A stretch of 8,385 bases of DNA, from positions 5,384 through 13,768 of the forward strand of contig DFBF01000166.1 of NCBI GenBank assembly GCA_002367285.1, given 5' to 3'. Below the pieces are notes generated by a model. The model saw only the letters and a list, made by a program, of their open reading frames with translations, was not told the DNA's origin and did not search any database. The stretch is from Rhodobacteraceae bacterium UBA3087. GTDB taxonomy: Bacteria; Pseudomonadota; Alphaproteobacteria; Rhodobacterales; Rhodobacteraceae. Made by a program: the position numbers and the translations under genes. This document shows positions 1 to 7,282 of the stretch, one piece after another; the first letter of the stretch is position 1, and each line of letters begins with the position of its first letter.

Positions 1-1070
1 CCAACCGCCGCGGAAACGCCGGTTGTAGACGGGCAGGACGTCGCCAGCCCCCGCGCGACGCGCACCGCAAGGTAAGCAAAGGCCTGCGCCTCGAGCATGT
101 CACCGTCCAGCCCAACATCGTCAACCGGTTCAACCGGACAGTCCAGCGCCCGCGCCAGCCCCGCCATCATGGCGGCATTCAGACGCCCCCCGCCCGCAAC
201 CAACAGCCGCTGGGGCTGCTGCGGGCAATGTTCCATGCCGCGTGCGACCGCCGCCACCGCGCAGGCGGTCAGCGTTGCCGCCGCATCGGCGTCTGACAGG
301 TGGCCCACCGCCCCCGAAAGGCCGGAAAAACTGTCCCGATCCAGGGACTTGGGCGGCATTCGATAGAAATAGGCATCTTGCAGGAACGCCGCGACCACCG
401 CTTGATCAACCGTGCCGGACAGGGCCAGCGCGCCGTCCTCATCAAACGCCTGGCCCAGCCGCGCTGTCATCAGGTCGTTCACCGGCGCATTCGCAGGTCC
501 GGTGTCAAAGGCCAGCACGGCACCGATGTCCTGAGGGGCCGCTTTCGACGGGTCCACCCAGGTGATATTGCCCACCCCCCCAAGGTTCAGAAAGGCCACC
601 GGCCCTGTCGCCCCGATCCATTTCGCACAGGCAAAGTGAAAGAACGGCGCCAGGGGTGCGCCTTCGCCGCCCATGGCCACATCCGAGCTGCGAAAATCCG
701 ACACGACCGGCAGGCCCAGGATCTCGGCCAGAACCGCCCCATCACCGATCTGATGCGTGCCCCGTCCGCGCGGATCATGGGCCAGGGTCTGGCCGTGAAA
801 GCCGACAATCGCGGCCCCCTCGACGCGCGACAGCACGCTGGCATGGACAGTTTCAACCACCTCGGCGGCGACCTCTACCCCCGCGTCACCAGGCCAGGCG
901 CCCAGCACGGCGCGCAACTGGGCGCGCTCGTCGTCGGTATAGGCGCGATAAGCACTGTCGCCGAAGCCCTCGATTGCCTCGCCATCCGTCAGAACCAGCG
1001 CCACGTCGACCCCATCCAGCGATGTGCCCGACATCGCCCCCAAGGCCCAGACTGGTCCCGGTTTCAACAT
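1..1070 (-). CDS. anmK: Anhydro-N-acetylmuramic acid kinase AnmK (3' end cut by window edge)
   Basis: AnmK phosphorylates and opens 1,6-anhydro-N-acetylmuramic acid released from the cell wall, giving MurNAc-6-phosphate for peptidoglycan recycling in the cytoplasm. Reading the minus strand from the ATG at 1070-1068 gives 356 uninterrupted codons. The visible family motifs are the phosphate-binding [10 protein letters not shown] (residues 13-22), FHGQT (91-95), QIGDG (107-111), [17 protein letters not shown] (124-140), FDTGPAN (188-194, where D189 is the expected catalytic Asp) and the sugar-kinase GGGRLN (293-298). The family is about 370 residues long and often ends near a TTGV motif, which is present here at 349-352, so only some ten residues should be missing. 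The start is supported by the purine-rich AAGGGGAAG just upstream. It is divergent from tyrS. In E. coli anmK also lies close to tyrS (anmK-mliC-pdxH-tyrS), so the neighbourhood looks old. Confidence 0.94.
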   Translation of the reverse strand, partial: MLKPGPVWALGAMSGTSLDGVDVALVLTDGEAIEGFGDSAYRAYTDDERAQLRAVLGAWPGDAGVEVAAEVVETVHASVLSRVEGAAIVGFHGQTLAHDPRGRGTHQIGDGAVLAEILGLPVVSDFRSSDVAMGGEGAPLAPFFHFACAKWIGATGPVAFLNLGGVGNITWVDPSKAAPQDIGAVLAFDTGPANAPVNDLMTARLGQAFDEDGALALSGTVDQAVVAAFLQDAYFYRMPPKSLDRDSFSGLSGAVGHLSDADAAATLTACAVAAVARGMEHCPQQPQRLLVAGGGRLNAAMMAGLARALDCPVEPVDDVGLDGDMLEAQAFAYLAVRVARGLATSCPSTTGVSAAV

Positions 1071-1137
1071 GCTCTTCCCCTTTGCCCGCGCCCGTTCTAT
1101 ACGAGATCATTCAACCCCAATGATGGACCGAGTGACG
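1071..1137. promoter_or_regulatory. Divergent anmK/tyrS intergenic region
   Basis: This 67-bp gap must hold the promoters of both flanking genes if each starts its own transcript. The only A/T-rich core is TTCTATACGAGA around 1095-1106. It offers TATACG (1098-1103) as a -10 for tyrS and TATAGA (1101-1096, minus strand) as a -10 for anmK, so the two could overlap. Neither has a convincing -35 at 16-18 bp, so the assignment is weak. Confidence 0.3.
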
Positions 1138-2394
1138 ATGACCTACCACCCCAAATCAGACTTCATGCGTGTGATGATCGAACGCGGCTTTCTGGCCGAT
1201 TGCACCGATTATCAGGCGTTGGACGAGGCCCTGATCCAAGGCGTGGTGCCAGCCTATATCGGCTTTGATGCGACGGCCAAGTCATTGCATGTCGGCTCGC
1301 TGATCCAAATCATGATGCTGCGTTGGTTGCAGACGACCGGCCACCAGCCGATTACCCTGATGGGCGGCGGCACGACGAAAGTGGGCGACCCCAGCTTTCG
1401 CGCCGATGAACGCCCGCTGCTGACCTCGGACCAAATCGATGACAACATTGCCGGGATCAAGAAGGTCTTTGCCAATTACATCGACTATGACAGCGACACG
1501 CCGACCAAGGCGCTGATGCTGAACAACGCCGAATGGCTGGATGGTCTGAACTATCTCGATTTCCTGCGCGACATCGGGCGGCATTTTTCGGTCAACCGCA
1601 TGCTGGCCTTTGAAAGCGTGAAATCGCGGCTGGATCGCGAACAGTCGCTGTCGTTCCTCGAATTCAACTATATGATCCTGCAAGCCTATGATTTCCTTGA
1701 ACTGAACCGCCGGTATGGCTGTGTTTTGCAGATGGGCGGCAGCGACCAGTGGGGCAATATCGTCAACGGTATCGACCTGACCCGCCGGGTGTTGGAGAAC
1801 GAGATCTATGGCCTGACCTCGCCGCTTCTGACCACCTCGGACGGCAAGAAGATGGGCAAGTCGCTGGATGGCGCGATCTGGTTGAACGAGGACATGCTGT
1901 CCTCTTATGAGTTCTGGCAGTTCTGGCGCAACACGACCGATGCCGACGTCGGCCGGTTCCTGAAACTGTATACCGAACTGCCGCTTGCGGAATGCGACCG
2001 CCTGGGCGCGCTTGAGGGCCAGGCCATCAACGACGCCAAAATCGTGCTGGCCAATGAGGTCACCGCGCTGGCCCATGGCCGCGCCGCCGCCGAAGCTGCC
2101 GAAGCCACCGCGCGCGAAGTGTTTGAAAAGGGCGGCACGGGCGATGACCTGCCCACTCTGACCCTGACCATAGACGACATCAGCGACGGGATTTCCATCG
2201 TCCAGCTGATCGTGAAATCCGGCCTGGCAAAATCCGGCAAGGACGCCAAACGCCTGATCGGTGAAAACGGCGCCAAGGTGAATGACGAAGCCCTGACAAA
2301 CGCAGGCTTGATGGTCACGGCCAACGACCTGGCAACGCCGATGAAATTGTCGGCGGGCAAAAAGCGCCACGCGCTGGTCGTCCTTGCCGACTGA
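1138..2394 (+). CDS. tyrS: Tyrosine--tRNA ligase (TyrRS)
   Basis: This class I aminoacyl-tRNA synthetase activates tyrosine with ATP and charges tRNA-Tyr in the cytosol. The product is 418 residues, the usual bacterial length. The Rossmann catalytic domain carries the HIGH-equivalent HVGS (51-54), [14 protein letters not shown] (75-88), the tyrosine pocket QAYDF (182-186), [10 protein letters not shown] (198-207) and the KMSKS-equivalent KMGKS (238-242). A C-terminal S4 RNA-binding domain covers about 352-415. An open frame continues upstream to 1024, but that stretch overlaps anmK and is not TyrRS-like. ATGs at 1120 and 1123 lack a ribosome site. The ATG at 1138 has only a weak GAG 5 nt upstream but gives [10 protein letters not shown], the N-terminus I know from related TyrRS. 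The HIGH motif lacks its second His (Ser instead); I believe this variant is common in alphaproteobacterial TyrRS. A terminator follows, so the gene is probably monocistronic. Confidence 0.97.
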   Translation: MTYHPKSDFMRVMIERGFLADCTDYQALDEALIQGVVPAYIGFDATAKSLHVGSLIQIMMLRWLQTTGHQPITLMGGGTTKVGDPSFRADERPLLTSDQIDDNIAGIKKVFANYIDYDSDTPTKALMLNNAEWLDGLNYLDFLRDIGRHFSVNRMLAFESVKSRLDREQSLSFLEFNYMILQAYDFLELNRRYGCVLQMGGSDQWGNIVNGIDLTRRVLENEIYGLTSPLLTTSDGKKMGKSLDGAIWLNEDMLSSYEFWQFWRNTTDADVGRFLKLYTELPLAECDRLGALEGQAINDAKIVLANEVTALAHGRAAAEAAEATAREVFEKGGTGDDLPTLTLTIDDISDGISIVQLIVKSGLAKSGKDAKRLIGENGAKVNDEALTNAGLMVTANDLATPMKLSAGKKRHALVVLAD

Positions 2395-2422
2395 ACGACT
2401 GGACACCAAATCAGAAGACAGC

Positions 2423-2452
2423 ATGGCCCCGAATTTCGGGGCCATTCCTTTT
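2423..2452 (+). terminator. Intrinsic terminator of tyrS
   Basis: A perfect 9-bp stem, ATGGCCCCG (2423-2431) with CGGGGCCAT (2437-2445), closes a 5-nt AATTT loop and is followed by a T-rich run TTCCTTTT (2445-2452). It starts 29 bases after the tyrS stop and separates tyrS from the aminotransferase gene. A second, weaker G/C stem (CGCCC 2458-2462 with GGGCG 2469-2473) follows without a T run. Confidence 0.85.
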
Positions 2453-2519
2453 GAAAACGCCCTTTCGGGGGCGGTGAACGCTTGCTAGGGTTCCTGTAAC
2501 CAGCGACAGGACCCTGCGA

Positions 2520-3698
2520 ATGACAACGCCTTTCAATCCCAACATGATCGCCACCACGCCCCCCCCGGTAATGGAGGCGCGCCGCTGGCTGGAGGGGATT
2601 GCGTTCACCGATGACATGCCGCTGATCAACGTCAGCCAAGCCGCGCCGGTGGATCCGCCCCCGCCGGCCCTGCGTCAGGCAATTGCCGACGCCGCGTTGA
2701 ACGATGACACGACACATCTGTACGGCCCAGTGCTGGGCCTGCCGGATCTGCGCGCCGAAGTGGCCAGCCAGTGGTCCGACGCCTATGGCGGCACCATCGC
2801 GCCGGACAATGTTGCCATCACCTCGGGCTGCAATCAGGCCTTTGCTGCAACATTGGCGACCCTGGCCGCACCGGGGGATGAAGTCATCCTGCCAACCCCA
2901 TGGTATTTCAACCATAAAATGTGGCTCGACATGGGGGGCATTACCGCCGTTGCGCTGCAAACGGATAGAGAGCTTTTGCCAACCGTCGCCGGGGCCGAAG
3001 CGCTGATCACCGAACGCACCCGCGCCATTGCGCTGGTCACGCCAAACAACCCCGGTGGTGTGGAATACCCCGCCGATCTGGTGCGCGCCTTCTTCAACTT
3101 GGCCCAGGCGTATGGCATCGCCTTGATCATCGATGAAACCTATCGTGATTTTGACAGCCGCAGTGGTGCGCCGCATGACCTGTTCACCACGCCCGACTGG
3201 TCCGAAACACTGATCCAGCTTTACAGTTTTTCCAAGGCTTACCGGCTGACCGGTCACCGGGTTGGTGCAATGGTCGCCAGTCCCGACCGTCTGGCCCAGG
3301 TTGAAAAATTCCTGGACACGGTCGCCATCTGCCCCAATCAGTTGGGCCAACACGCGGCCCTGTGGGGCATGCGCAACCTTGGCCAATGGGTGGCGGGGGA
3401 ACGTGACGAAATCCTCGACCGACGCGCGGCGATTGAAACGGGGTTTGCCCGCCTGCCCGGCTGGAAACTGCTGGGCTGTGGCGCCTATTTCGCCTATGTG
3501 CAGCACCCGTTTGAGATGGCCTCGGACGCGCTGTGCAAACAGATGGTGCGCGATATTGCCGTGCTGGCCCTGCCCGGCACCATGTTCATGCCCAAGCACG
3601 ACACGGCAGGACAACGGCAGTTGCGCATCGCGTTTGCCAATATTGACCGGGCGGGCATTGCCACGCTGATCGACCGCCTGGCGTCTTTTGCCCCCTAA
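2520..3698 (+). CDS. Class I/II PLP-dependent aminotransferase, substrate unknown
   Basis: This is a 392-residue fold-type-I pyridoxal-phosphate aminotransferase, expected to be a soluble cytoplasmic dimer that exchanges amino groups between an amino acid and a 2-oxo acid. It carries the cofactor-contact SGCNQAF (102-108), the NNPGG loop (176-180), D205 in IIDETYRDF (203-211, pairs with the pyridine nitrogen), and the Schiff-base lysine K239 in SFSKAYRLTGHRVG (236-249). R369 in LRIAFAN is the expected substrate-carboxylate arginine. The start at 2520 is supported by AGGA at 2508-2511, eight bases upstream. The tyrS terminator lies just before it, so it needs its own promoter; TTGAAA at 2451-2456 could be a -35 but I see no good -10. 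The neighbours do not reveal the substrate. Aspartate-, aromatic-, methionine- and kynurenine-type enzymes share this fold, so I give no symbol. The TAA stop lies inside the first base pairs of the repeat element that follows. Confidence 0.93.
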   Translation: MTTPFNPNMIATTPPPVMEARRWLEGIAFTDDMPLINVSQAAPVDPPPPALRQAIADAALNDDTTHLYGPVLGLPDLRAEVASQWSDAYGGTIAPDNVAITSGCNQAFAATLATLAAPGDEVILPTPWYFNHKMWLDMGGITAVALQTDRELLPTVAGAEALITERTRAIALVTPNNPGGVEYPADLVRAFFNLAQAYGIALIIDETYRDFDSRSGAPHDLFTTPDWSETLIQLYSFSKAYRLTGHRVGAMVASPDRLAQVEKFLDTVAICPNQLGQHAALWGMRNLGQWVAGERDEILDRRAAIETGFARLPGWKLLGCGAYFAYVQHPFEMASDALCKQMVRDIAVLALPGTMFMPKHDTAGQRQLRIAFANIDRAGIATLIDRLASFAP

Positions 3699-3743
3699 AG
3701 CGTTTCGGAATTAAGGTGACTCACAATTTGGGTCCGAAACGCT
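3699..3743. repeat. Palindrome unit 1
   Basis: Perfect 11-bp arms AGCGTTTCGGA (3699-3709) and TCCGAAACGCT (3733-3743) enclose 23 bases. These can extend the stem through further pairs and G-T wobbles down to TG/CA (3717-3718 with 3724-3725). The apical five bases include most of a GACTC site (3718-3722), the GANTC recognition sequence of CcrM methylase. Confidence 0.7.
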
Positions 3744-3765
3744 CACAACATTAATTAGGGTCCGC

Positions 3766-3808
3766 GCGTTTCCACATATTGTTTTGTCTCAACAATAAGT
3801 CGAAACGC
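3766..3808. repeat. Palindrome unit 2
   Basis: Two nested inverted repeats share the same centre: GCGTTTC (3766-3772) with GAAACGC (3802-3808), and TATTGTT (3777-3783) with AACAATA (3791-3797). With two further pairs between them, 16 of 18 positions pair around the 7-nt loop TTGTCTC. Confidence 0.72.
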
Positions 3809-3816
3809 TTTAATCG

Positions 3817-3856
3817 GCCAATGCCGCTTGGCATTCTGGGGCGGCTCGCCTAGAAA
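3817..3856 (+). promoter_or_regulatory. Candidate promoter and operator for the ppiD-trpE operon
   Basis: TTGGCA (3828-3833) and TAGAAA (3851-3856) are separated by exactly 17 bases, matching 5 of 6 and 4 of 6 positions of the sigma-70 -35 and -10 boxes. A transcript would begin near 3863. Two overlapping dyads cover the -35: GCCAA-N6-TTGGC (3817-3832) and AATGCC-N4-GGCATT (3820-3835). They could be an operator. A short dyad GCCCT-N3-AGGGC (3865-3877) lies in the leader. Promoter matches of this quality occur by chance, so this is a candidate only. Confidence 0.42.
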
Positions 3857-3884
3857 CCTTGAGAGCCCTTGCAGGGCAGAAACT

Positions 3885-3893
3885 GGGAAAGGA
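3885..3893 (+). promoter_or_regulatory. Ribosome binding site deciding the ppiD start
   Basis: GGGAAAGGA ends directly against an ATG at 3894 but lies six bases before the second ATG at 3900. The six-base spacing is the normal one, so 3900 is preferred as the start. The alternative adds only two residues (Met-Ser). Confidence 0.7.
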
Positions 3894-3899
3894 ATGAGC

Positions 3900-5744
3900 A
3901 TGGCTGCGAAACAAGTCTCGCGCACGCTGGGATGGATCCTGATGGGTCTGGTCATGGTCGGATTGGTGGGCTTTGGTGCCACGAATTTCGGCGGCTCTTT
4001 GCGGTCGGTCGGCACGGTGGGAGACACCGAAATCGATGCGGATCGCTACTTTCGCGACCTGAACAACGCCCTGCGCTCATTCGAGGCCGGGACGGGTCAA
4101 CAGATCAACATGGAAACCGCCCGTGCCATCGGCCTGGACCAACAGACGCTGGGCCGCCTGATCGCCACGGTCGCGCTGGAAAACGAAACCGCCCGCCTGG
4201 GCATTTCGGTTGGCGACGCAGAAATCCGCAATCAAGTGGTCGAAATCGACAGCTTCAAAGGTGTCAGCGGCACATTTGACCGCCAAGCCTATGATTTTGC
4301 TCTGCAACAGTCCGGCCTGACAGCGCGTGAATTCGAAGCGTCCCTGCGCGACGAAGTGGCCCGCACCATCCTGCAAGGCGCTGTGACCAGCGGCGTGGTG
4401 ATGCAGCCAGCCTATACCACCACGCTTTATGCCCACGCGCGCGAAGAACGCAATTTCACCTGGGCCGCCCTTGGCCTGGACGCGCTGGAGGTCCAGCCGG
4501 CCACGCCGACAGACGACGAACTTGCCGCCTATTACGAGGCCAACCCGAACACCTTCACCCTGCCCCAGACCAAACATCTGAGCTATGTCTGGCTGGACCC
4601 GGAAACGATCATTCCGACCATCGAGGTATCCGAAGAAGACCTGCAAGCGCTCTATGCCGCGCGTTCTGAGGAATATCAGGTGCCCGAACGCCGTATCGTC
4701 GAACGCCTGGTCTTTGCCACTGGCGAAGACGCACAGACCGCCGTCGACCGCCTGACCGCAGGCGAGGTCGATTTCGAAGCCTTGGTCGCCGAACGCGGTC
4801 TGGCCTTGGCCGATACCGACATGGGCGACGTGACCCAGGCCGCCCTGGGCGACGCAGGCGACGCGGTCTTTGCGCTGATCGAACCAGGCAGTGTCTCTTT
4901 GCCGGTGAACACCAACCTGGGCCCCGCCCTGTTTCGCATGAACGCCATCCTGGACGCGCAGGAAACGACCCTGGACCAGGTGCGTGATGACCTTCAGGGC
5001 GAACTGGCCGCCGACGCCGCGCGCCGTCAGGTAGAAGCCCTCATCCCTGAATTTGACGACCTGCTGGCCGGGGGCGCAACCCTGGAAGAGCTGGCCGAGA
5101 TCCACGGCCTGACCTTGTCCACGCTGGACTGGTCGGCAGGCGCAAGCGACGGCATCGCCGCCTATGACAGCTTTCGCGAGATCGCCAGCGTCATCACCGT
5201 CGAAGACTATCCCGAAGTGACCTTGATGTCGGACAGCGGCCTGTTTGCCCTGCGCGCCGACAGCATCGACGCCCCCCGCCTGCAAGAACTGGACGAGGTG
5301 CGTGACCAGGCCATCGCAGGGTGGAAAGACGGCGAAGCGCTGCGCCTGTTGACGCTGCAAGCCGACGCGATGTTGGAGAAATTCGCCGCTGGTGAAACGC
5401 CCGCAACGCTGGGCCTGACCGAAATCCAGGAAGAAGGCCAGACCCGCGATGCCTTCATCGACGGCACCCCGCCCGCCTTTGTGACCGATGTGTTTGATAT
5501 GACGGTCGGCAACTGGCGCGTCATGCAGGACGCCACCGGGGTCATCGTGGTGCGTCTGGACGCGGTCAATGCCGCCGATCAGGCCAGCGACGACGCAGTG
5601 CTGGTCAAAGAAGCCTTCAACGAACAGATGGCGCAAGAAGTCGCGCTGGACGTCCAGGCTGCTTTCTCGGCCACGTTGCAAACCCAGGCCGGGATCACCC
5701 TGAACCGCCAGGTGATCGACGCGGTCAACAGCCAGTTCCCGTAA
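3900..5744 (+). CDS. ppiD: PpiD-like membrane-anchored SurA/parvulin-type foldase
   Basis: The 614-residue product looks like PpiD, an inner-membrane-anchored periplasmic chaperone of the SurA/parvulin type that helps newly exported envelope proteins fold. Residues 1-10 are basic, 11-28 form one hydrophobic segment (GWILMGLVMVGLVGFG), and the rest is acidic and predicted to be periplasmic. Residues about 35-185 resemble the SurA-type N-terminal chaperone domain, including FDRQAYDFALQQSGLT (126-141). A parvulin-like domain spans about 245-350: ERLVF (268-272), DFEALVAERG (291-300), MGDV (308-311) and PGSVSLPVNTNLGPALFRM (329-347). The His of the usual SHILV strand is replaced (RLVF), and the GG-LG segment is degenerate, so prolyl isomerase activity is doubtful; E. 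coli PpiD is also reported to be inactive as an isomerase. A parvulin-like tail continues to the end. The frame opens at 3828, but the ribosome site places the start at 3900. Cotranscribed with trpE. Confidence 0.88.
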   Translation: MAAKQVSRTLGWILMGLVMVGLVGFGATNFGGSLRSVGTVGDTEIDADRYFRDLNNALRSFEAGTGQQINMETARAIGLDQQTLGRLIATVALENETARLGISVGDAEIRNQVVEIDSFKGVSGTFDRQAYDFALQQSGLTAREFEASLRDEVARTILQGAVTSGVVMQPAYTTTLYAHAREERNFTWAALGLDALEVQPATPTDDELAAYYEANPNTFTLPQTKHLSYVWLDPETIIPTIEVSEEDLQALYAARSEEYQVPERRIVERLVFATGEDAQTAVDRLTAGEVDFEALVAERGLALADTDMGDVTQAALGDAGDAVFALIEPGSVSLPVNTNLGPALFRMNAILDAQETTLDQVRDDLQGELAADAARRQVEALIPEFDDLLAGGATLEELAEIHGLTLSTLDWSAGASDGIAAYDSFREIASVITVEDYPEVTLMSDSGLFALRADSIDAPRLQELDEVRDQAIAGWKDGEALRLLTLQADAMLEKFAAGETPATLGLTEIQEEGQTRDAFIDGTPPAFVTDVFDMTVGNWRVMQDATGVIVVRLDAVNAADQASDDAVLVKEAFNEQMAQEVALDVQAAFSATLQTQAGITLNRQVIDAVNSQFP

Positions 5745-5747
5745 GGA
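5742..5747 (+). promoter_or_regulatory. trpE ribosome binding site overlapping the ppiD stop codon
   Basis: TAAGGA contains both the TAA that ends ppiD and the Shine-Dalgarno of trpE, six bases before its ATG. This arrangement suggests that ribosomes finishing ppiD help start trpE. Confidence 0.75.
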
Positions 5748-5753
5748 AATCCA

Positions 5754-7265
5754 ATGGCCCTGACCCCTTCTTTCGAGGCTTTCGAGGCCGGATGGACCGC
5801 AGGCAAGAACCAGGTGGTTTATACTCGCCTGGCCGCCGACCTGGACACGCCCGTGTCGCTGATGATGAAACTGACCGAGGCGCGCAAGGACAGCTTCATG
5901 CTGGAAAGCGTCACGGGGGGCGAGGTGCGCGGGCGCTATTCCATCGTCGGCATGAAGCCCGATCTGATCTGGGAATGCCGGGGCACGGACAGCCGCATCA
6001 ACCGTCAGGCACGGTTTGACCCGGACGGGTTTCAGGCGCTGAACGGCGACCCTCTGGAGACCCTGCGCGGTGTCTTGGCGGAAAGCGCGATCGACCTGCC
6101 TGATGACCTGCCCGCCTCTGCCGCGGGCCTGTTCGGATACCTTGGCTATGACATGATCCGGCTGGTTGAACACCTGCCGAACGTGAACCCCGACCCGCTG
6201 GGCCTGCCGGATGCCATGATGCTGCGCCCCTCGGTCGTGGCCGTGCTGGATGGCGTAAAGGGCGAAGTGACGCTTGTGGCCCCTGCCTTTGTCAGCTCAG
6301 GCCTGTCGGCAAAAGCCGCCTATGCCCAGGCCGCCGAACGCGTCATGGACGCGCTGCGCGATCTGGAACGCGCCGCAATTGGCGAAAGCCGCGATTTGGG
6401 CGATGCGATGGCGTTGGGTGAACTCACCTCCAATTTCTCCAAACCCGATTATTTGGCCGCCGTCGAAAAGGCCAAGGATTACATCCGCGCAGGCGACATC
6501 TTTCAGGTCGTGCCCTCGCAGCGCTGGACCCAGCATTTCCCGCTGCCGCCGTTTTCGCTCTATCGCAGCTTGCGGCGCACCAACCCCTCGCCCTTCATGT
6601 TCTATTTCAACTTCGGTGGCTTTCAGGTCGTCGGCGCCAGCCCCGAAATCCTGGTGCGCGTGTTTGATCGCGAGGTCACGATCCGCCCCATCGCCGGCAC
6701 CCGCCCGCGCGGCGCCACCCCCGAAGAAGATCGCGCCAACGAGGCCGACCTGCTGGCCGACCAAAAGGAACTGGCAGAACACCTGATGCTGCTGGATCTG
6801 GGCCGCAACGACACAGGCCGCGTGTCAAAAATCGGCACCGTGCACCCGACCGAAGAATTCATTATCGAACGCTACTCGCACGTGATGCACATCGTATCCA
6901 ACGTGGTCGGGGAACTTAGCGAAGATCACGACGCACTGTCCGCCCTTCTGGCCGGTCTGCCCGCAGGCACCGTATCAGGCGCCCCTAAAGTGCGCGCCAT
7001 GGAAATCATCGACGAACTAGAGCCCGAAAAACGCGGCGTCTATGGCGGCGGCGTCGGATATTTCAGCGCGGGTGGCGACATGGACATGTGCATCGCGCTG
7101 CGCACGGCTGTGGTGCAGGATGAAAAACTGTATATCCAGGCTGGCGGCGGCGTGGTCTATGATTCCGACCCCGAAGCCGAATTCCAGGAAACCGTGAACA
7201 AATCCAAAGCCATCAAAATGGCCGCGGAAACGGCAGGCATGTTTGCCCACCGTCGCGGCAACTGA
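5754..7265 (+). CDS. trpE: Anthranilate synthase component I TrpE
   Basis: TrpE converts chorismate to anthranilate, the first committed step of tryptophan synthesis, using ammonia delivered by the glutaminase TrpG. The 503-residue length is normal for a stand-alone TrpE with no fused TrpG. The N-terminal domain carries the tryptophan feedback motif MLESV (49-53) followed by GEVRGRYSIVG (56-66), so allosteric inhibition by tryptophan is expected. The chorismate-binding domain shows FQVVPSQRW (250-258), RTNPSPFMFYF (275-285), PIAGTRPRG (312-320), LLDLGRND (346-353), GLPAGTVSGAPKVRAMEII (401-419), YGGGVGYFS (430-438) and IQAGGGVVYDSDP (461-473). It lies nine bases after ppiD, which leaves no room for a trpL leader or attenuator directly upstream. 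A terminator follows and the next gene is on the opposite strand, so trpG, trpD and trpC are not in this transcript. Confidence 0.97.
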   Translation: MALTPSFEAFEAGWTAGKNQVVYTRLAADLDTPVSLMMKLTEARKDSFMLESVTGGEVRGRYSIVGMKPDLIWECRGTDSRINRQARFDPDGFQALNGDPLETLRGVLAESAIDLPDDLPASAAGLFGYLGYDMIRLVEHLPNVNPDPLGLPDAMMLRPSVVAVLDGVKGEVTLVAPAFVSSGLSAKAAYAQAAERVMDALRDLERAAIGESRDLGDAMALGELTSNFSKPDYLAAVEKAKDYIRAGDIFQVVPSQRWTQHFPLPPFSLYRSLRRTNPSPFMFYFNFGGFQVVGASPEILVRVFDREVTIRPIAGTRPRGATPEEDRANEADLLADQKELAEHLMLLDLGRNDTGRVSKIGTVHPTEEFIIERYSHVMHIVSNVVGELSEDHDALSALLAGLPAGTVSGAPKVRAMEIIDELEPEKRGVYGGGVGYFSAGGDMDMCIALRTAVVQDEKLYIQAGGGVVYDSDPEAEFQETVNKSKAIKMAAETAGMFAHRRGN

Positions 7266-7282
7266 CAGCCCGCACCAGCACG

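Larger units (their letters stand above)
3696..3812. repeat. Tandem-palindrome element with 12-bp terminal inverted repeats
   Basis: This 117-bp A/T-rich element starts on the aminotransferase stop codon. Its ends are perfect inverted 12-mers, TAAAGCGTTTCG (3696-3707) and CGAAACGCTTTA (3801-3812). Inside are two long palindromes with identical heptamer ends: GCGTTTC at 3700 and 3766, and GAAACGC at 3736 and 3802. The second palindrome is therefore displaced by exactly 66 bp. A direct repeat ATT(T/A)GGGTCCG occurs at 3726-3736 and 3754-3764. Apart from the heptamer ends, the two palindromes are not clearly alike in sequence. There is no good T run, so a simple terminator is unlikely. Possible identities are a dispersed palindromic repeat, a TA-flanked mini-element or a paired protein-binding site. 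The repeats are directly seen; their nature is inference. Confidence 0.75.

Noticed and set aside
1024..1137. An upstream extension of TyrRS by 38 residues
   Set aside because: It would overlap the anmK coding region, has no ribosome site, and reads as unrelated sequence before [10 protein letters not shown].
300..1268. A 322-codon plus-strand frame opposite anmK running into tyrS
   Set aside because: The minus-strand reading is an unmistakable AnmK, and this frame overlaps the tyrS start.
1282..2445. A 387-codon minus-strand frame opposite tyrS
   Set aside because: It is fully antisense to a complete TyrRS and has no recognisable motifs.
1905..3614. A 569-codon minus-strand frame across tyrS, the terminator and the aminotransferase gene
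   Set aside because: It spans a terminator and two well-supported genes; the product is low in family character. It is a shadow of codon bias.
3696..3812. CRISPR-like or terminator reading of the repeats
   Set aside because: There are only two units with differing interiors, inverted rather than direct repeats, and no T run after either stem.
3828..3899. Starting the PpiD-like protein at TTG 3828 or ATG 3894
   Set aside because: TTG 3828 lies in the candidate promoter and has no ribosome site. ATG 3894 touches the Shine-Dalgarno with no spacer, whereas 3900 has normal spacing and gives a clean N-terminal anchor.
4077..6173. A 698-codon open frame on the minus strand opposite ppiD and trpE
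   Set aside because: It overlaps two clearly recognised plus-strand genes, and its product shows no recognisable domain. Long antisense frames are expected in G+C-rich coding DNA.
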